Shown piece after piece: positions 1-5,626 of a DNA stretch of 5,626 bases; within the stretch, counting starts at the first letter, position 1, and each line of letters opens with the position of its first letter. This DNA comes from Pseudomonadota bacterium (GTDB lineage Bacteria > Pseudomonadota > Alphaproteobacteria > Rhodobacterales > Rhodobacteraceae): NCBI GenBank assembly GCA_027592105.1, contig JAQCLA010000169.1, positions 1-5,626 on the forward strand, written 5' to 3'. Below the pieces are notes generated by a model. The model saw only the letters and a list, made by a program, of their open reading frames with translations, had not been told where the DNA came from and made no database searches. The position numbers and the translations under genes are program-made.

Positions 1-931
1 CGTCGAGATGCAGGATGCCGGCACCCATGAGACGATCTTTTGCATGGTCGATCTGCATGCGATCACCGCCACCCTGCCCCCGCCCGACCAACTGCGCCAC
101 AACACGCGCGAGCTCTGCGCGGGATTTCTCGCCATCGGAATCGACCCGGAAAAATCGATCCTGTTCAACCAATCCCAAGTGCCCGAGCACGCGCAGATGG
201 CGTGGATCTTCAACTGCATCGCGCGTATGGGTTGGATGGGCCGCATGACCCAGTGGAAGGACAAGGCAGGCAAGAACGCCGAGGCCGCCTCGCTCGGCCT
301 GTTTGCCTATCCCGCGCTCATGGCCGCCGATATCTTGGTCTATCACGCCACCCATGTGCCGGTGGGCGAGGATCAGAAACAGCATATCGAGCTGACCCGC
401 GACATCGCGGCCAAGTTCAACCATGATTATGGCGTCGATTTCTTCCCCATCGCGGAACCCGTGATCGAAGGGGCGGCCACGCGGGTGATGAACCTGCAAG
501 ACGGCACCAAGAAGATGTCGAAATCCGACCCCTCGGACAAGACGCGGATCAACCTGACCGATAGCGCCGACGAGATCGCCAAGAAAATCCGTAAGGCGAA
601 AACCGATCCTGACCCGCTACCCGAAACGCTCGATGGCCTCGATGGCCGCCCCGAGGCGCGCAATCTGGTGAATATCTACGCAGCCCTCGCCGATACCGCG
701 CCGCAAGCAGTGCTCGATCAACACGCAGGCGCGCTTTTTGGGCATTTCAAGATGGCGCTGGCTGATCTGGCCGTGGCGAAAATGGCCCCGATCTCGGGCG
801 AGATGACACGGCTGATGGCCGATCCGGCCGAGATCGACCGCATCTTGGGCCGTGGGGCCGCGCGCGCGCGCGAAATCACCGCGCCGATCCTTGCGCGCAC
901 CTATGATATCGTGGGCATGCTGCGCAGCTAA
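1..931 (+). CDS. trpS: Tryptophan--tRNA ligase (TrpRS), 5' end outside window
   Basis: Cytoplasmic class I aminoacyl-tRNA synthetase that charges tRNA-Trp with tryptophan using ATP. The frame is open from base 2 and the codons before the ATG at position 8 read Val-Glu, so that ATG is an internal Met rather than the start. About 30-35 N-terminal residues, including the HIGH-type ATP-binding motif, lie left of the window. Counting from that Met, visible signatures are CMVDLHAIT (12-20), MAADIL (105-110, part of the tryptophan pocket in this family), VPVGEDQKQH (117-126) and the second class I signature KMSKS (169-173). The rest is the C-terminal helical tRNA-binding region, ending at TAA. The estimated full length of about 340 residues is normal for bacterial TrpRS. 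It converges on the sdh operon and is followed 6 nt later by a GC-rich hairpin. No frameshift or missing motif is seen. The identification is secure. Confidence 0.97.
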   Translation, partial: VEMQDAGTHETIFCMVDLHAITATLPPPDQLRHNTRELCAGFLAIGIDPEKSILFNQSQVPEHAQMAWIFNCIARMGWMGRMTQWKDKAGKNAEAASLGLFAYPALMAADILVYHATHVPVGEDQKQHIELTRDIAAKFNHDYGVDFFPIAEPVIEGAATRVMNLQDGTKKMSKSDPSDKTRINLTDSADEIAKKIRKAKTDPDPLPETLDGLDGRPEARNLVNIYAALADTAPQAVLDQHAGALFGHFKMALADLAVAKMAPISGEMTRLMADPAEIDRILGRGAARAREITAPILARTYDIVGMLRS

Positions 932-934
932 AGC

Positions 935-963
935 AAAACCCCGCCCTTTTGGGGCGGGGTCTT
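935..963. terminator. Shared (bidirectional) intrinsic terminator between trpS and sdhB
   Basis: A perfect 9-bp GC-rich stem (938-946 with 952-960, arm ACCCCGCCC) closes a 5-nt loop. It sits 6 nt after the trpS stop and about 60 nt after the sdhB stop on the other strand. Read on the minus strand, the stem is followed by TTTGCTTT and can be extended by one G-U and two A-U pairs (961-963 with 935-937). Read on the plus strand, it is followed by the weaker CTTTC. It is therefore a better terminator for the sdh operon but plausibly serves both convergent units. Function is inferred from structure and placement. Confidence 0.8.
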
Positions 964-1022
964 TCGATTATTCGGGCAAATTATCGCAGCTTGCGCATTT
1001 TCGTCCGAAAACTCGGATCACA

Positions 1023-1802
1023 TCAGAGCTGGCGTTCCACCATCATCTTCTTGATCGAGGCAATCGCCTTGGCCGGGTTCAACCCCTTGGGGCAGGTCTT
1101 GGCGCAGTTCATGATCGTGTGGCAGCGGTACAGCTTGAAGGGATCTTCCAGATCATCCAAGCGCTCGCCTGTCACCTCGTCGCGGCTATCGATGATCCAG
1201 CGATAAGCATGAAGCAGCGCGGCTGGTCCAAGATAGCGATCACCATTCCACCAGTAGGACGGGCAGGATGTCGAACAGCACGCGCACATCACGCATTCAT
1301 ACAACCCGTCAAGCTTGTCGCGATCCTCGATCGACTGGCGCCATTCCTTTTCGGGGCGCTGGGTCTTGGTCTCGAGCCAGGGCATGATCGAGGCATGCTG
1401 GGCATAGAAATGCGTCAGATCCGGGATCAAATCCTTGATTACCGGCATATGCGGCAGCGGGTAGATTTTCACATCGCCCTTGATCTCGTCCATGCCGTAG
1501 ATGCAGGCCAGCGTGTTGATCCCGTCGATATTCATCGCGCAAGATCCGCAAATCCCCTCGCGGCAGGACCGGCGGAAGGTCAGCGTGGGGTCGATCTCGT
1601 TCTTGATCTTGATCAGCGCGTCCAAAACCATCGGCCCGCAGCTATCCATATCGACCCAATAGGTATCGACGCGCGGGTTTTCCCCATCGTCAGGGTTCCA
1701 ACGATAGATCTGGAATTTGCGCAGATTATTTGCCCCTGCGGGCTTGGGCCAAGTCTTGCCCGTACGCATACGGGAATTCTTGGGAAGGGCCAGTTCAACC
1801 AT
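1023..1802 (-). CDS. sdhB: Succinate dehydrogenase iron-sulfur subunit
   Basis: Electron-transfer subunit of complex II. It carries electrons from the flavin of SdhA through three Fe-S clusters to quinone, on the cytoplasmic face of the inner membrane. The protein has 259 residues, typical for alphaproteobacteria. An N-terminal ferredoxin-like domain holds the [2Fe-2S] ligands C80, C85, C88 and C100 (motif CREGICGSC). The C-terminal domain holds CVMCACCSTSCP and CHTIMNCAKTCP. By alignment with E. coli SdhB, the [4Fe-4S] ligands are C170, C173, C176 and C237, and the [3Fe-4S] ligands are C180, C227 and C233. W185, matching the E. coli quinone-site Trp164, and H228, matching His207, are also present. 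The ATG is supported by a strong GGAGGA at 1811-1816, 8 nt upstream. It is the last gene of the operon, 29 nt after the small lipoprotein gene. All cluster ligands are intact. Confidence 0.98.
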   Translation of the reverse strand: MVELALPKNSRMRTGKTWPKPAGANNLRKFQIYRWNPDDGENPRVDTYWVDMDSCGPMVLDALIKIKNEIDPTLTFRRSCREGICGSCAMNIDGINTLACIYGMDEIKGDVKIYPLPHMPVIKDLIPDLTHFYAQHASIMPWLETKTQRPEKEWRQSIEDRDKLDGLYECVMCACCSTSCPSYWWNGDRYLGPAALLHAYRWIIDSRDEVTGERLDDLEDPFKLYRCHTIMNCAKTCPKGLNPAKAIASIKKMMVERQL

Positions 1803-1831
1803 GGATCATATCCTCCGGGTCCGGTCGGCGG

Positions 1832-2113
1832 TCACAAGATCAAGGGCCGCGTTGGCCCCGCACCTGTGAGTTGTCGAAAACAATTGTCATAGACAAGCTG
1901 CGGGTCGCGCCCCGCGATGAAATCGCTGGTGATCGTTACACTGCCCCGCGCGGCGGCACCGCCTGTGCCATAGCCAACCCCGATCTCACCACGGGGTTGG
2001 ACGGCCAGACGCGCGCGCTCTGTGCATTGCGCATAGGCGTTTTCTTCGCTCACCTGCCCACAGGCCGCAAGCAAAGGCAACGCCAGCGCCACAAGGGGCA
2101 GCACGCGGATCAA
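1832..2113 (-). CDS. Small putative lipoprotein encoded between sdhA and sdhB
   Basis: A 93-residue protein that I do not recognise as a characterised family. The N-terminus has Arg3, a hydrophobic run (4-16) and a lipobox LAAC ending at Cys18 followed by Gly. This is a typical type II signal peptide, so the mature part (about 76 residues) would be a lipid-anchored envelope protein. The mature part has two cysteines (C30, C78), possibly a disulfide, a Gly/Ala-rich centre (about 43-57), and an aromatic/acidic segment near the end. The predicted start is TTG, overlapping the sdhA TGA as TTGA, which suggests translational coupling. A weak AAGG lies 10 nt upstream. A GTG at codon 4 is an alternative start but would remove Arg3 and lacks a good ribosome site. 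Its operon position suggests co-expression with complex II. A role in assembly or in the envelope is only a guess. A non-coding spacer is less likely, because a 282-nt gap would be odd in this tight operon. Confidence 0.72.
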   Translation of the reverse strand: MIRVLPLVALALPLLAACGQVSEENAYAQCTERARLAVQPRGEIGVGYGTGGAAARGSVTITSDFIAGRDPQLVYDNCFRQLTGAGPTRPLIL

Positions 2114-3930
2114 TAGACCCGCGCCTTGGGCTTGATCTTCTCCAGATCGATACCGCCCTCGTTATGGCCCATCAGCGGGTTCAGATGCACGGGGCGGTAA
2201 TCCAGATCGACCTTTTCGCCATCGACCACTGCCAGCGAATGCTTGCGCCATGTGCTGTCGTCGCGGTCTGGATAATCCTCATGCGCATGCGCGCCGCGGC
2301 TTTCCTTGCGCGCCTCGGCCGACACGATGGTGGCCATCGCATTGGGCATGAGGTTCGTCAGTTCCAGCGTTTCCATCAGGTCCGAATTCCAGATCATCGA
2401 GCGATCGGTGACCTTGATATCATCCATCTTGGAGGCGACGCCTTGCATCTTCGCCACGCCCTCGGCCAGCGTCTTGTCGGTGCGGAACACCGCCGCGTCG
2501 GCCTGCATCGTCTTTTGCATCTCAAGGCGCAATTCGGCGGTCGCGATATTGCCCGAAGCGTGGCGGATATCGTCGAACCGCGACAAGGCAAAATCGAGCG
2601 AGGCTTTGGGCACATCTGGCACCGCACTGTCGCGGTCCACGACTTCGCCCGCCTTGATCGCGGCGGCGCGGCCAAAGACGACCAGATCGATCAAGCTGTT
2701 CGAGCCCAGGCGGTTTGCACCATGCACGGATGCACAACCCGCCTCGCCCACCGCCATCAGGCCGGGAACGATCGCATCGGGGTTCTTCGCCGTGGGGCGC
2801 AGCACTTCGCCCCAGTAATTGGTGGGAATGCCGCCCATATTGTAATGGACCGTCGGCAGAACCGGGATCGGCTCTTTGTTTACATCGACGCCTGCGAAAA
2901 TGCGCGCCGATTCCGAAATACCGGGGAGCCGCAGCGCCAGCGTTTCAGGCGGCAAATGGTTCAGGTGCAGATGGATATGATCACCATCCTTGCCCACGCC
3001 GCGCCCTTCGCGGATTTCCATGGTCATGCAACGGCTGACCACATCGCGCGACGCCAGATCCTTATAGGTCGGCGCGTAACGCTCCATGAAGCGCTCACCC
3101 TCGGAGTTGGTGAGATAACCACCCTCACCGCGCGCGCCCTCAGTAATCAGACAGCCCGCACCATAGATGCCGGTGGGGTGAAACTGCACGAATTCCATAT
3201 CCTGCAAAGGCAAGCCCTGACGCGCGACCATGCCGCCGCCATCGCCGGTGCAGGTATGCGCCGAGGTGGCCGAGAAATAGGCGCGCCCATAGCCGCCCGT
3301 GGCCAAGACGACCATCTTGGCGCGGAATACATGCATGGTGCCATCGTCGAGCTTCCAAGCCACGACGCCCACACATTTGCCCTCATCGTCCATCAACAGA
3401 TCGGTGGCGAAATACTCGATGTAGAATTCGGCATTGTTCTTGAGCGATTGGCCGTAAAGCGTGTGCAAGATCGCGTGACCCGTCCGGTCGGCGGCGGCAC
3501 AGGTGCGCTGCACAGGGGGGCCTTCGCCGAACTCGGTCGTGTGGCCGCCAAAGGGGCGCTGATAGATCTTGCCATCCTCGGTGCGCGAAAACGGCACGCC
3601 GTAATGCTCAAGCTCATAGACAGCCTTGGGCGCTTCGCGGGCGAGGTATTCCATCGCATCCGTATCGCCCAGCCAGTCCGACCCTTTGACAGTGTCGTAC
3701 ATGTGCCAATGCCAATGGTCCGGGCCCATGTTGCTCAGGCTTGCGGCGATGCCGCCTTGGGCTGCAACAGTGTGCGAGCGTGTCGGGAAGACCTTGGTCA
3801 CACAGGCGGTTTTCAACCCCTGTTCGGCCATGCCCAGCGTCGCGCGCAGGCCAGCGCCACCTGCACCGACGACGACGACGTCATAGGTGTGGGTGTTCAG
3901 CTCATAGGCGGGGGAAAGTGTATCTTTCAT
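2110..3930 (-). CDS. sdhA: Succinate dehydrogenase flavoprotein subunit
   Basis: Catalytic subunit of complex II. It oxidises succinate to fumarate using covalently bound FAD and passes electrons to SdhB. It has 606 residues, the usual length. The N-terminal Rossmann motif GAGGAG is at 22-27. H53 in RSHTVAAQGG is the expected FAD-attachment histidine (E. coli His45). Substrate-site residues match the family: H251 in QFHPTG, the proton-shuttle arginine R295 in the SRDVV segment (E. coli Arg286), H362 in VHYNMGGIPT, and R407 in HGANRLGSNS. The C-terminal helical and capping region is complete up to a TGA stop. The ATG at 3930 has GAGGA at 3936-3940, 5 nt upstream, which overlaps the sdhD stop; the sdhD-sdhA gap is 8 nt. 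The stop overlaps the TTG start of the following lipoprotein gene by 4 nt. Homology to fumarate reductase is expected, but the sdhC/sdhD context and alphaproteobacterial type indicate SDH. Confidence 0.99.
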   Translation of the reverse strand: MKDTLSPAYELNTHTYDVVVVGAGGAGLRATLGMAEQGLKTACVTKVFPTRSHTVAAQGGIAASLSNMGPDHWHWHMYDTVKGSDWLGDTDAMEYLAREAPKAVYELEHYGVPFSRTEDGKIYQRPFGGHTTEFGEGPPVQRTCAAADRTGHAILHTLYGQSLKNNAEFYIEYFATDLLMDDEGKCVGVVAWKLDDGTMHVFRAKMVVLATGGYGRAYFSATSAHTCTGDGGGMVARQGLPLQDMEFVQFHPTGIYGAGCLITEGARGEGGYLTNSEGERFMERYAPTYKDLASRDVVSRCMTMEIREGRGVGKDGDHIHLHLNHLPPETLALRLPGISESARIFAGVDVNKEPIPVLPTVHYNMGGIPTNYWGEVLRPTAKNPDAIVPGLMAVGEAGCASVHGANRLGSNSLIDLVVFGRAAAIKAGEVVDRDSAVPDVPKASLDFALSRFDDIRHASGNIATAELRLEMQKTMQADAAVFRTDKTLAEGVAKMQGVASKMDDIKVTDRSMIWNSDLMETLELTNLMPNAMATIVSAEARKESRGAHAHEDYPDRDDSTWRKHSLAVVDGEKVDLDYRPVHLNPLMGHNEGGIDLEKIKPKARVY

Positions 3931-3938
3931 CTACGTCC

Positions 3939-4310
3939 TCACAGTGCAATCTGCGCCAGTGCCACAAGCCCGCCTGCGGCAAGCCCGTAGCATAGGATCG
4001 TCGTGACGATCAGGCCGATCTTGCGGCTCAACCCACGGAAATAATCTTCGATCAACACCTGCATGCCCAAACGCATGTGGTGCATCCCCACGACCAAATA
4101 GGCCGACACGACCAGCGCGGGCATCGGCCGCGACAGACTCGCCACTACATCGGCATGGGGCTGGCCCAACAGGCCGCCAATGATGAACAGGAAAAACGGC
4201 GTCAGCAGCAACAATGCCACCGAGGTGACGGTCATCGTCCAGTGATGCGCGGTCCCCGACTTGGCGGAACCAAGACCCGTCACGCGCTTGCGATCAGTTA
4301 CATAGGCCAT
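3939..4310 (-). CDS. sdhD: Succinate dehydrogenase membrane anchor subunit (cytochrome b556 small subunit)
   Basis: One of the two membrane anchors of complex II. With SdhC it binds heme b and forms the quinone site next to SdhB. It is 123 residues with three predicted membrane helices at about 25-48, 63-85 and 97-121. In helix II the motif is GMHHMRLG followed by IEDYFRG. H78 aligns with the E. coli heme ligand His71. D89 and Y90 lie 11 and 12 residues later, exactly as Asp82 and the quinone-site Tyr83 do in E. coli. SdhD is the least conserved subunit, so these residues plus the position between sdhC and sdhA carry the call. A purine-rich AGGGGGA (4316-4322) precedes the ATG, and the gap from sdhC is 11 nt. 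No defect is seen. Confidence 0.95.
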   Translation of the reverse strand: MAYVTDRKRVTGLGSAKSGTAHHWTMTVTSVALLLLTPFFLFIIGGLLGQPHADVVASLSRPMPALVVSAYLVVGMHHMRLGMQVLIEDYFRGLSRKIGLIVTTILCYGLAAGGLVALAQIAL

Positions 4311-4321
4311 CGTGTTCCCCC

Positions 4322-4705
4322 TTAGATCGCGATCAAGGTCAGCGCGGTCAGCACGACCGAACCGATGATCATCGCCCAGCCCAGCTTGTCGGACATCGCC
4401 ACATCAAGCCCACGCCCGGTATCCCAGATCAGGTGCCGCACACCGCCCAGCGCATGATACCACAGCGCCAGAACCGACAGCGCCATCACGATATCGCCCA
4501 AGACCGAGGTGATCAGCCCGTCGATCACGTTGTAATAAGCACCACCGCTTGCGGCAGCCATCAACCACCAGACGACCGCGATCGCGCCGACCATCAAACC
4601 GTTGCCGGTGATGCGCACGAAAATCGAAGTGATCGAGTTCAACTGGGGGCGATAAATCGTCAAATGAGGGGAAAGCGGTCTGTTTCCCCGGTTCACATCG
4701 GCCAT
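4322..4705 (-). CDS. sdhC: Succinate dehydrogenase cytochrome b556 large subunit
   Basis: Membrane anchor of complex II that co-binds heme b with SdhD and contributes to ubiquinone binding. It is 127 residues. The N-terminus carries the family signature RPLSPHLTIYRPQ (9-21), leading into SITSIFVRITG. S27 and R31 fall at the same numbers as the E. coli quinone-site residues Ser27 and Arg31. Three membrane helices are predicted at about 32-53, 63-86 and 108-126. The second signature YHALGGVRHLIWD (83-95) supplies the heme ligand H84, again with E. coli numbering. The ATG has GGAAGGG (4714-4720) 8 nt upstream. It is the first gene of the operon and is preceded by the 185-nt regulatory region, so the operon promoter most likely lies just upstream. 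Confidence 0.97.
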   Translation of the reverse strand: MADVNRGNRPLSPHLTIYRPQLNSITSIFVRITGNGLMVGAIAVVWWLMAAASGGAYYNVIDGLITSVLGDIVMALSVLALWYHALGGVRHLIWDTGRGLDVAMSDKLGWAMIIGSVVLTALTLIAI

Positions 4706-4743
4706 GGCTTGGACCCTTCCGGCTGTTCTAAGGTCTGGCAGTT

Positions 4744-4757
4744 GTCATCGTAATCAA
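4744..4757 (-). promoter_or_regulatory. Weak FNR/FnrL-like box in the sdhC leader
   Basis: Read on the minus strand, this site is TTGAT-TACG-ATGAC. It matches the FNR consensus TTGAT-N4-ATCAA at 8 of 10 positions, with one half perfect and one degenerate. It lies 38 nt upstream of the sdhC start, downstream of the best promoter candidate, where binding would block elongation or a more proximal promoter. Oxygen control of sdh is common in facultative bacteria, but this match could be chance. Confidence 0.2.
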
Positions 4758-4830
4758 TAGCGCGTTTTCCGTCACTGTCACCTGCAACGATCCTGCATTC
4801 TGAGGCAAGACTTGGGGCGTAACGCCGCAG

Positions 4831-4858
4831 ATGCTAGTTTTGTGATCACAGTTTTCAA
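4831..4858 (-). promoter_or_regulatory. Candidate sigma-70-type promoter of the sdhCDAB operon
   Basis: On the minus strand, TTGAAA (4853-4858) and TAGCAT (4831-4836) are separated by 16 nt and match the -35 and -10 consensus at 5/6 and 4/6 positions. The spacer contains a perfect palindrome (4841-4850). Transcription would begin near 4825, leaving an untranslated leader of roughly 120 nt before sdhC. The rest of 4706-4890 contains no ORF I would support. A weaker alternative is GTGACA with TATTGA closer to the gene. The call is from visual consensus matching only. Confidence 0.4.
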
Positions 4859-4871
4859 TCATGTGATCACG
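4841..4871. promoter_or_regulatory. Tandem palindromic operator pair upstream of sdhC
   Basis: TGTGATCACA at 4841-4850 is a perfect 10-bp palindrome. TGTGATCACG at 4862-4871 repeats it with one mismatch. Their centres are 21 bp apart, about two helical turns, so two dimers would bind the same DNA face. The first copy sits between the candidate -35 and -10 of the sdhC promoter and the second lies just upstream of the -35, a layout expected of a repressor operator. The half-site resembles TGTGA of CRP-type sites but lacks the 6-bp spacer, so CRP is unlikely. The regulator is unknown. Confidence 0.5.
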
Positions 4872-4890
4872 AAGCACGACCAACCACCTA

Positions 4891-5626
4891 TCACAATGGA
4901 ATCAACACCCAATAATCCAGATCAAGCAAAACATGCGACAAGTATTTGCCAGCATCGTCGCGCAGCGTGCCTGCTTTTCCGGCTTCATTCACCGCCACCA
5001 ACCGCAGGCGCATCGCACCCACACCCGGCGCCTTGGTCGGTGCCATATCCAACACCTCTGACCACGCCCTGACAGTGTCGCCCGCAAAACAGGGGTTGGC
5101 ATGGGCGCCGCCATTGATCGCCACGATCATCTGCGCATTGGCCAGCCCGTTGAAACTCAGCGCGCGCGCCATCGAGATGACATGGCCGCCATAGATCAGC
5201 CGCCGCCCATCTTCGCGCAGCGTGCCGTCGTAATGTGTCTTGGCGGTGTTCTGCCACAGCCGCGTGGCGATCATATGCTCGGCATCCTCAAGCGTTACGC
5301 CATCGACATGGTCGATGACCTCGCCCACGGCATAATCGCCCATCCGGTGCGGCTCGCCGGCCTGCACAAAATCATAACCCGTGAAATCGAGGCCCGCCGG
5401 AATGATCAGCGTCGCCGGATCGACCACCGTCGCCAGATCGGGCACCACCGGATCAGGCGCGGGGGCCGCCGCATCGCGTTTGCGCACCATCACCCAGCGC
5501 ACATAATCCAGCACCAAATCACCATGCTGGTTGCGCCCCTCGCTGCGGACATAGACCACCCCGGTCTTGCCGTTGGAATTCTCCTTCAGCCCGATCACCG
5601 TCGAACGCGAGGTCAGCGTATCGCCG
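4891..5626 (-). CDS. mch: MaoC-family double-hotdog dehydratase, probable mesaconyl-CoA hydratase; 5' end outside window
   Basis: Probable (2R,3S)-beta-methylmalyl-CoA dehydratase/mesaconyl-CoA hydratase, which reversibly hydrates mesaconyl-C1-CoA in the ethylmalonyl-CoA pathway for acetyl-CoA assimilation; cytoplasmic. The frame is open to the right edge. The apparent start at 5598 is an in-frame GTG inside GDTLTSRSTVIGLK, so it is not the real start. The 244 visible residues include the tail of the first hotdog domain (GVVYVRSEGRNQHGD), a Pro/Ala-rich linker, and a complete second hotdog domain. That domain contains WQNTAKTHYD, RLIYGGHVISMARALSF and NPCFAGDTV, which are MaoC-type active-site and core segments. 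Characterised Mch proteins are about 340 residues, so roughly 100 are missing. The specific assignment leans on the adjacent sdhC, as I recall from Rhodobacter; other double-hotdog enoyl-CoA hydratases remain possible. It ends 185 nt before sdhC, with no clear intrinsic terminator between them. Confidence 0.85.
   Translation of the reverse strand, partial: GDTLTSRSTVIGLKENSNGKTGVVYVRSEGRNQHGDLVLDYVRWVMVRKRDAAAPAPDPVVPDLATVVDPATLIIPAGLDFTGYDFVQAGEPHRMGDYAVGEVIDHVDGVTLEDAEHMIATRLWQNTAKTHYDGTLREDGRRLIYGGHVISMARALSFNGLANAQMIVAINGGAHANPCFAGDTVRAWSEVLDMAPTKAPGVGAMRLRLVAVNEAGKAGTLRDDAGKYLSHVLLDLDYWVLIPL

Noticed and set aside
8..10. ATG at position 8 as the trpS start
   Set aside because: The frame is open upstream and the preceding Val-Glu codons fit the family. 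Starting here would remove the ATP-binding motif, so it is an internal Met.
998..1011. Second small inverted repeat TTTTCG/CGAAAA near the sdhB stop
   Set aside because: The loop would be only 2 nt and the stem is AT-rich, so it is too weak to count as a terminator beside the strong hairpin at 938-960.
852..1892. A 346-codon plus-strand open frame overlapping the trpS end and running antisense to sdhB
   Set aside because: It runs through the terminator hairpin and opposite a fully conserved sdhB; no domain is recognisable and no convincing ribosome site is seen.
2164..3990. A 608-codon open frame on the plus strand, antisense to sdhA
   Set aside because: Its length comes from the GC-rich codon pattern of sdhA, which suppresses stops on the opposite strand. 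The translation has low-complexity His/Arg-rich composition and no recognisable domain, and the opposing SdhA is unequivocal.
4817..4827. Short inverted repeat GGCG-TAA-CGCC in the sdh leader
   Set aside because: Only 4 bp of stem; expected by chance in GC-rich DNA.
4841..4871. The palindromes as CRP/cAMP sites
   Set aside because: CRP needs TGTGA-N6-TCACA. Here the half-sites abut with no spacer, so the geometry does not fit a CRP dimer.
5596..5598. GTG at 5598 as the start of mch
   Set aside because: The frame stays open to the window edge, and the upstream residues GDTLTSRST continue the conserved hotdog domain.

Overview
The window looks like a chromosomal core-metabolism segment from an alphaproteobacterium of the Rhodobacteraceae (Rhodobacter/Paracoccus/Roseobacter relatives). 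The evidence is the GC-rich codon use, the alphaproteobacterial type of the succinate dehydrogenase subunits, and the pairing of an sdhCDAB cluster with a mesaconyl-CoA hydratase gene, an arrangement I recall from Rhodobacter. The genus cannot be fixed from the sequence alone. I see no insertion sequence, tRNA, rRNA, CRISPR array or phage gene.

Layout. (1) Positions 1-931, plus strand: the 3' nine-tenths of trpS (tryptophanyl-tRNA synthetase), cut by the left window edge. (2) Positions 932-1022: a short convergent intergenic region with a strong GC hairpin that can terminate both trpS and the opposing sdh operon. (3) Positions 1023-4705, minus strand: a tightly packed operon, read right to left as sdhC, sdhD, sdhA, a small predicted lipoprotein gene, then sdhB. 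Gaps are 8-29 nt, and the lipoprotein gene overlaps the sdhA stop by 4 nt. (4) Positions 4706-4890: the 185-nt upstream region of the operon, holding a candidate promoter and two near-identical 10-bp palindromes spaced exactly 21 bp centre to centre. (5) Positions 4891-5626, minus strand: the C-terminal two-thirds of a double-hotdog MaoC-family dehydratase, most likely mesaconyl-CoA hydratase (mch), cut by the right edge.

How the genes work together. Mch acts in the ethylmalonyl-CoA pathway of acetyl-CoA assimilation. One product of that pathway, propionyl-CoA, is carboxylated and rearranged to succinyl-CoA and enters the TCA cycle. Succinate dehydrogenase (complex II) oxidises the resulting succinate to fumarate and passes the electrons to quinone in the membrane. 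Placing mch directly upstream of sdhCDAB on the same strand therefore has metabolic logic. All cofactor and quinone-site residues I could check are present, so complex II should be functional.

The window is mostly ordinary. The parts most worth following up are the tandem palindromes over the sdhC promoter and the uncharacterised lipoprotein gene inserted between sdhA and sdhB. I found no previously undescribed multi-gene system.
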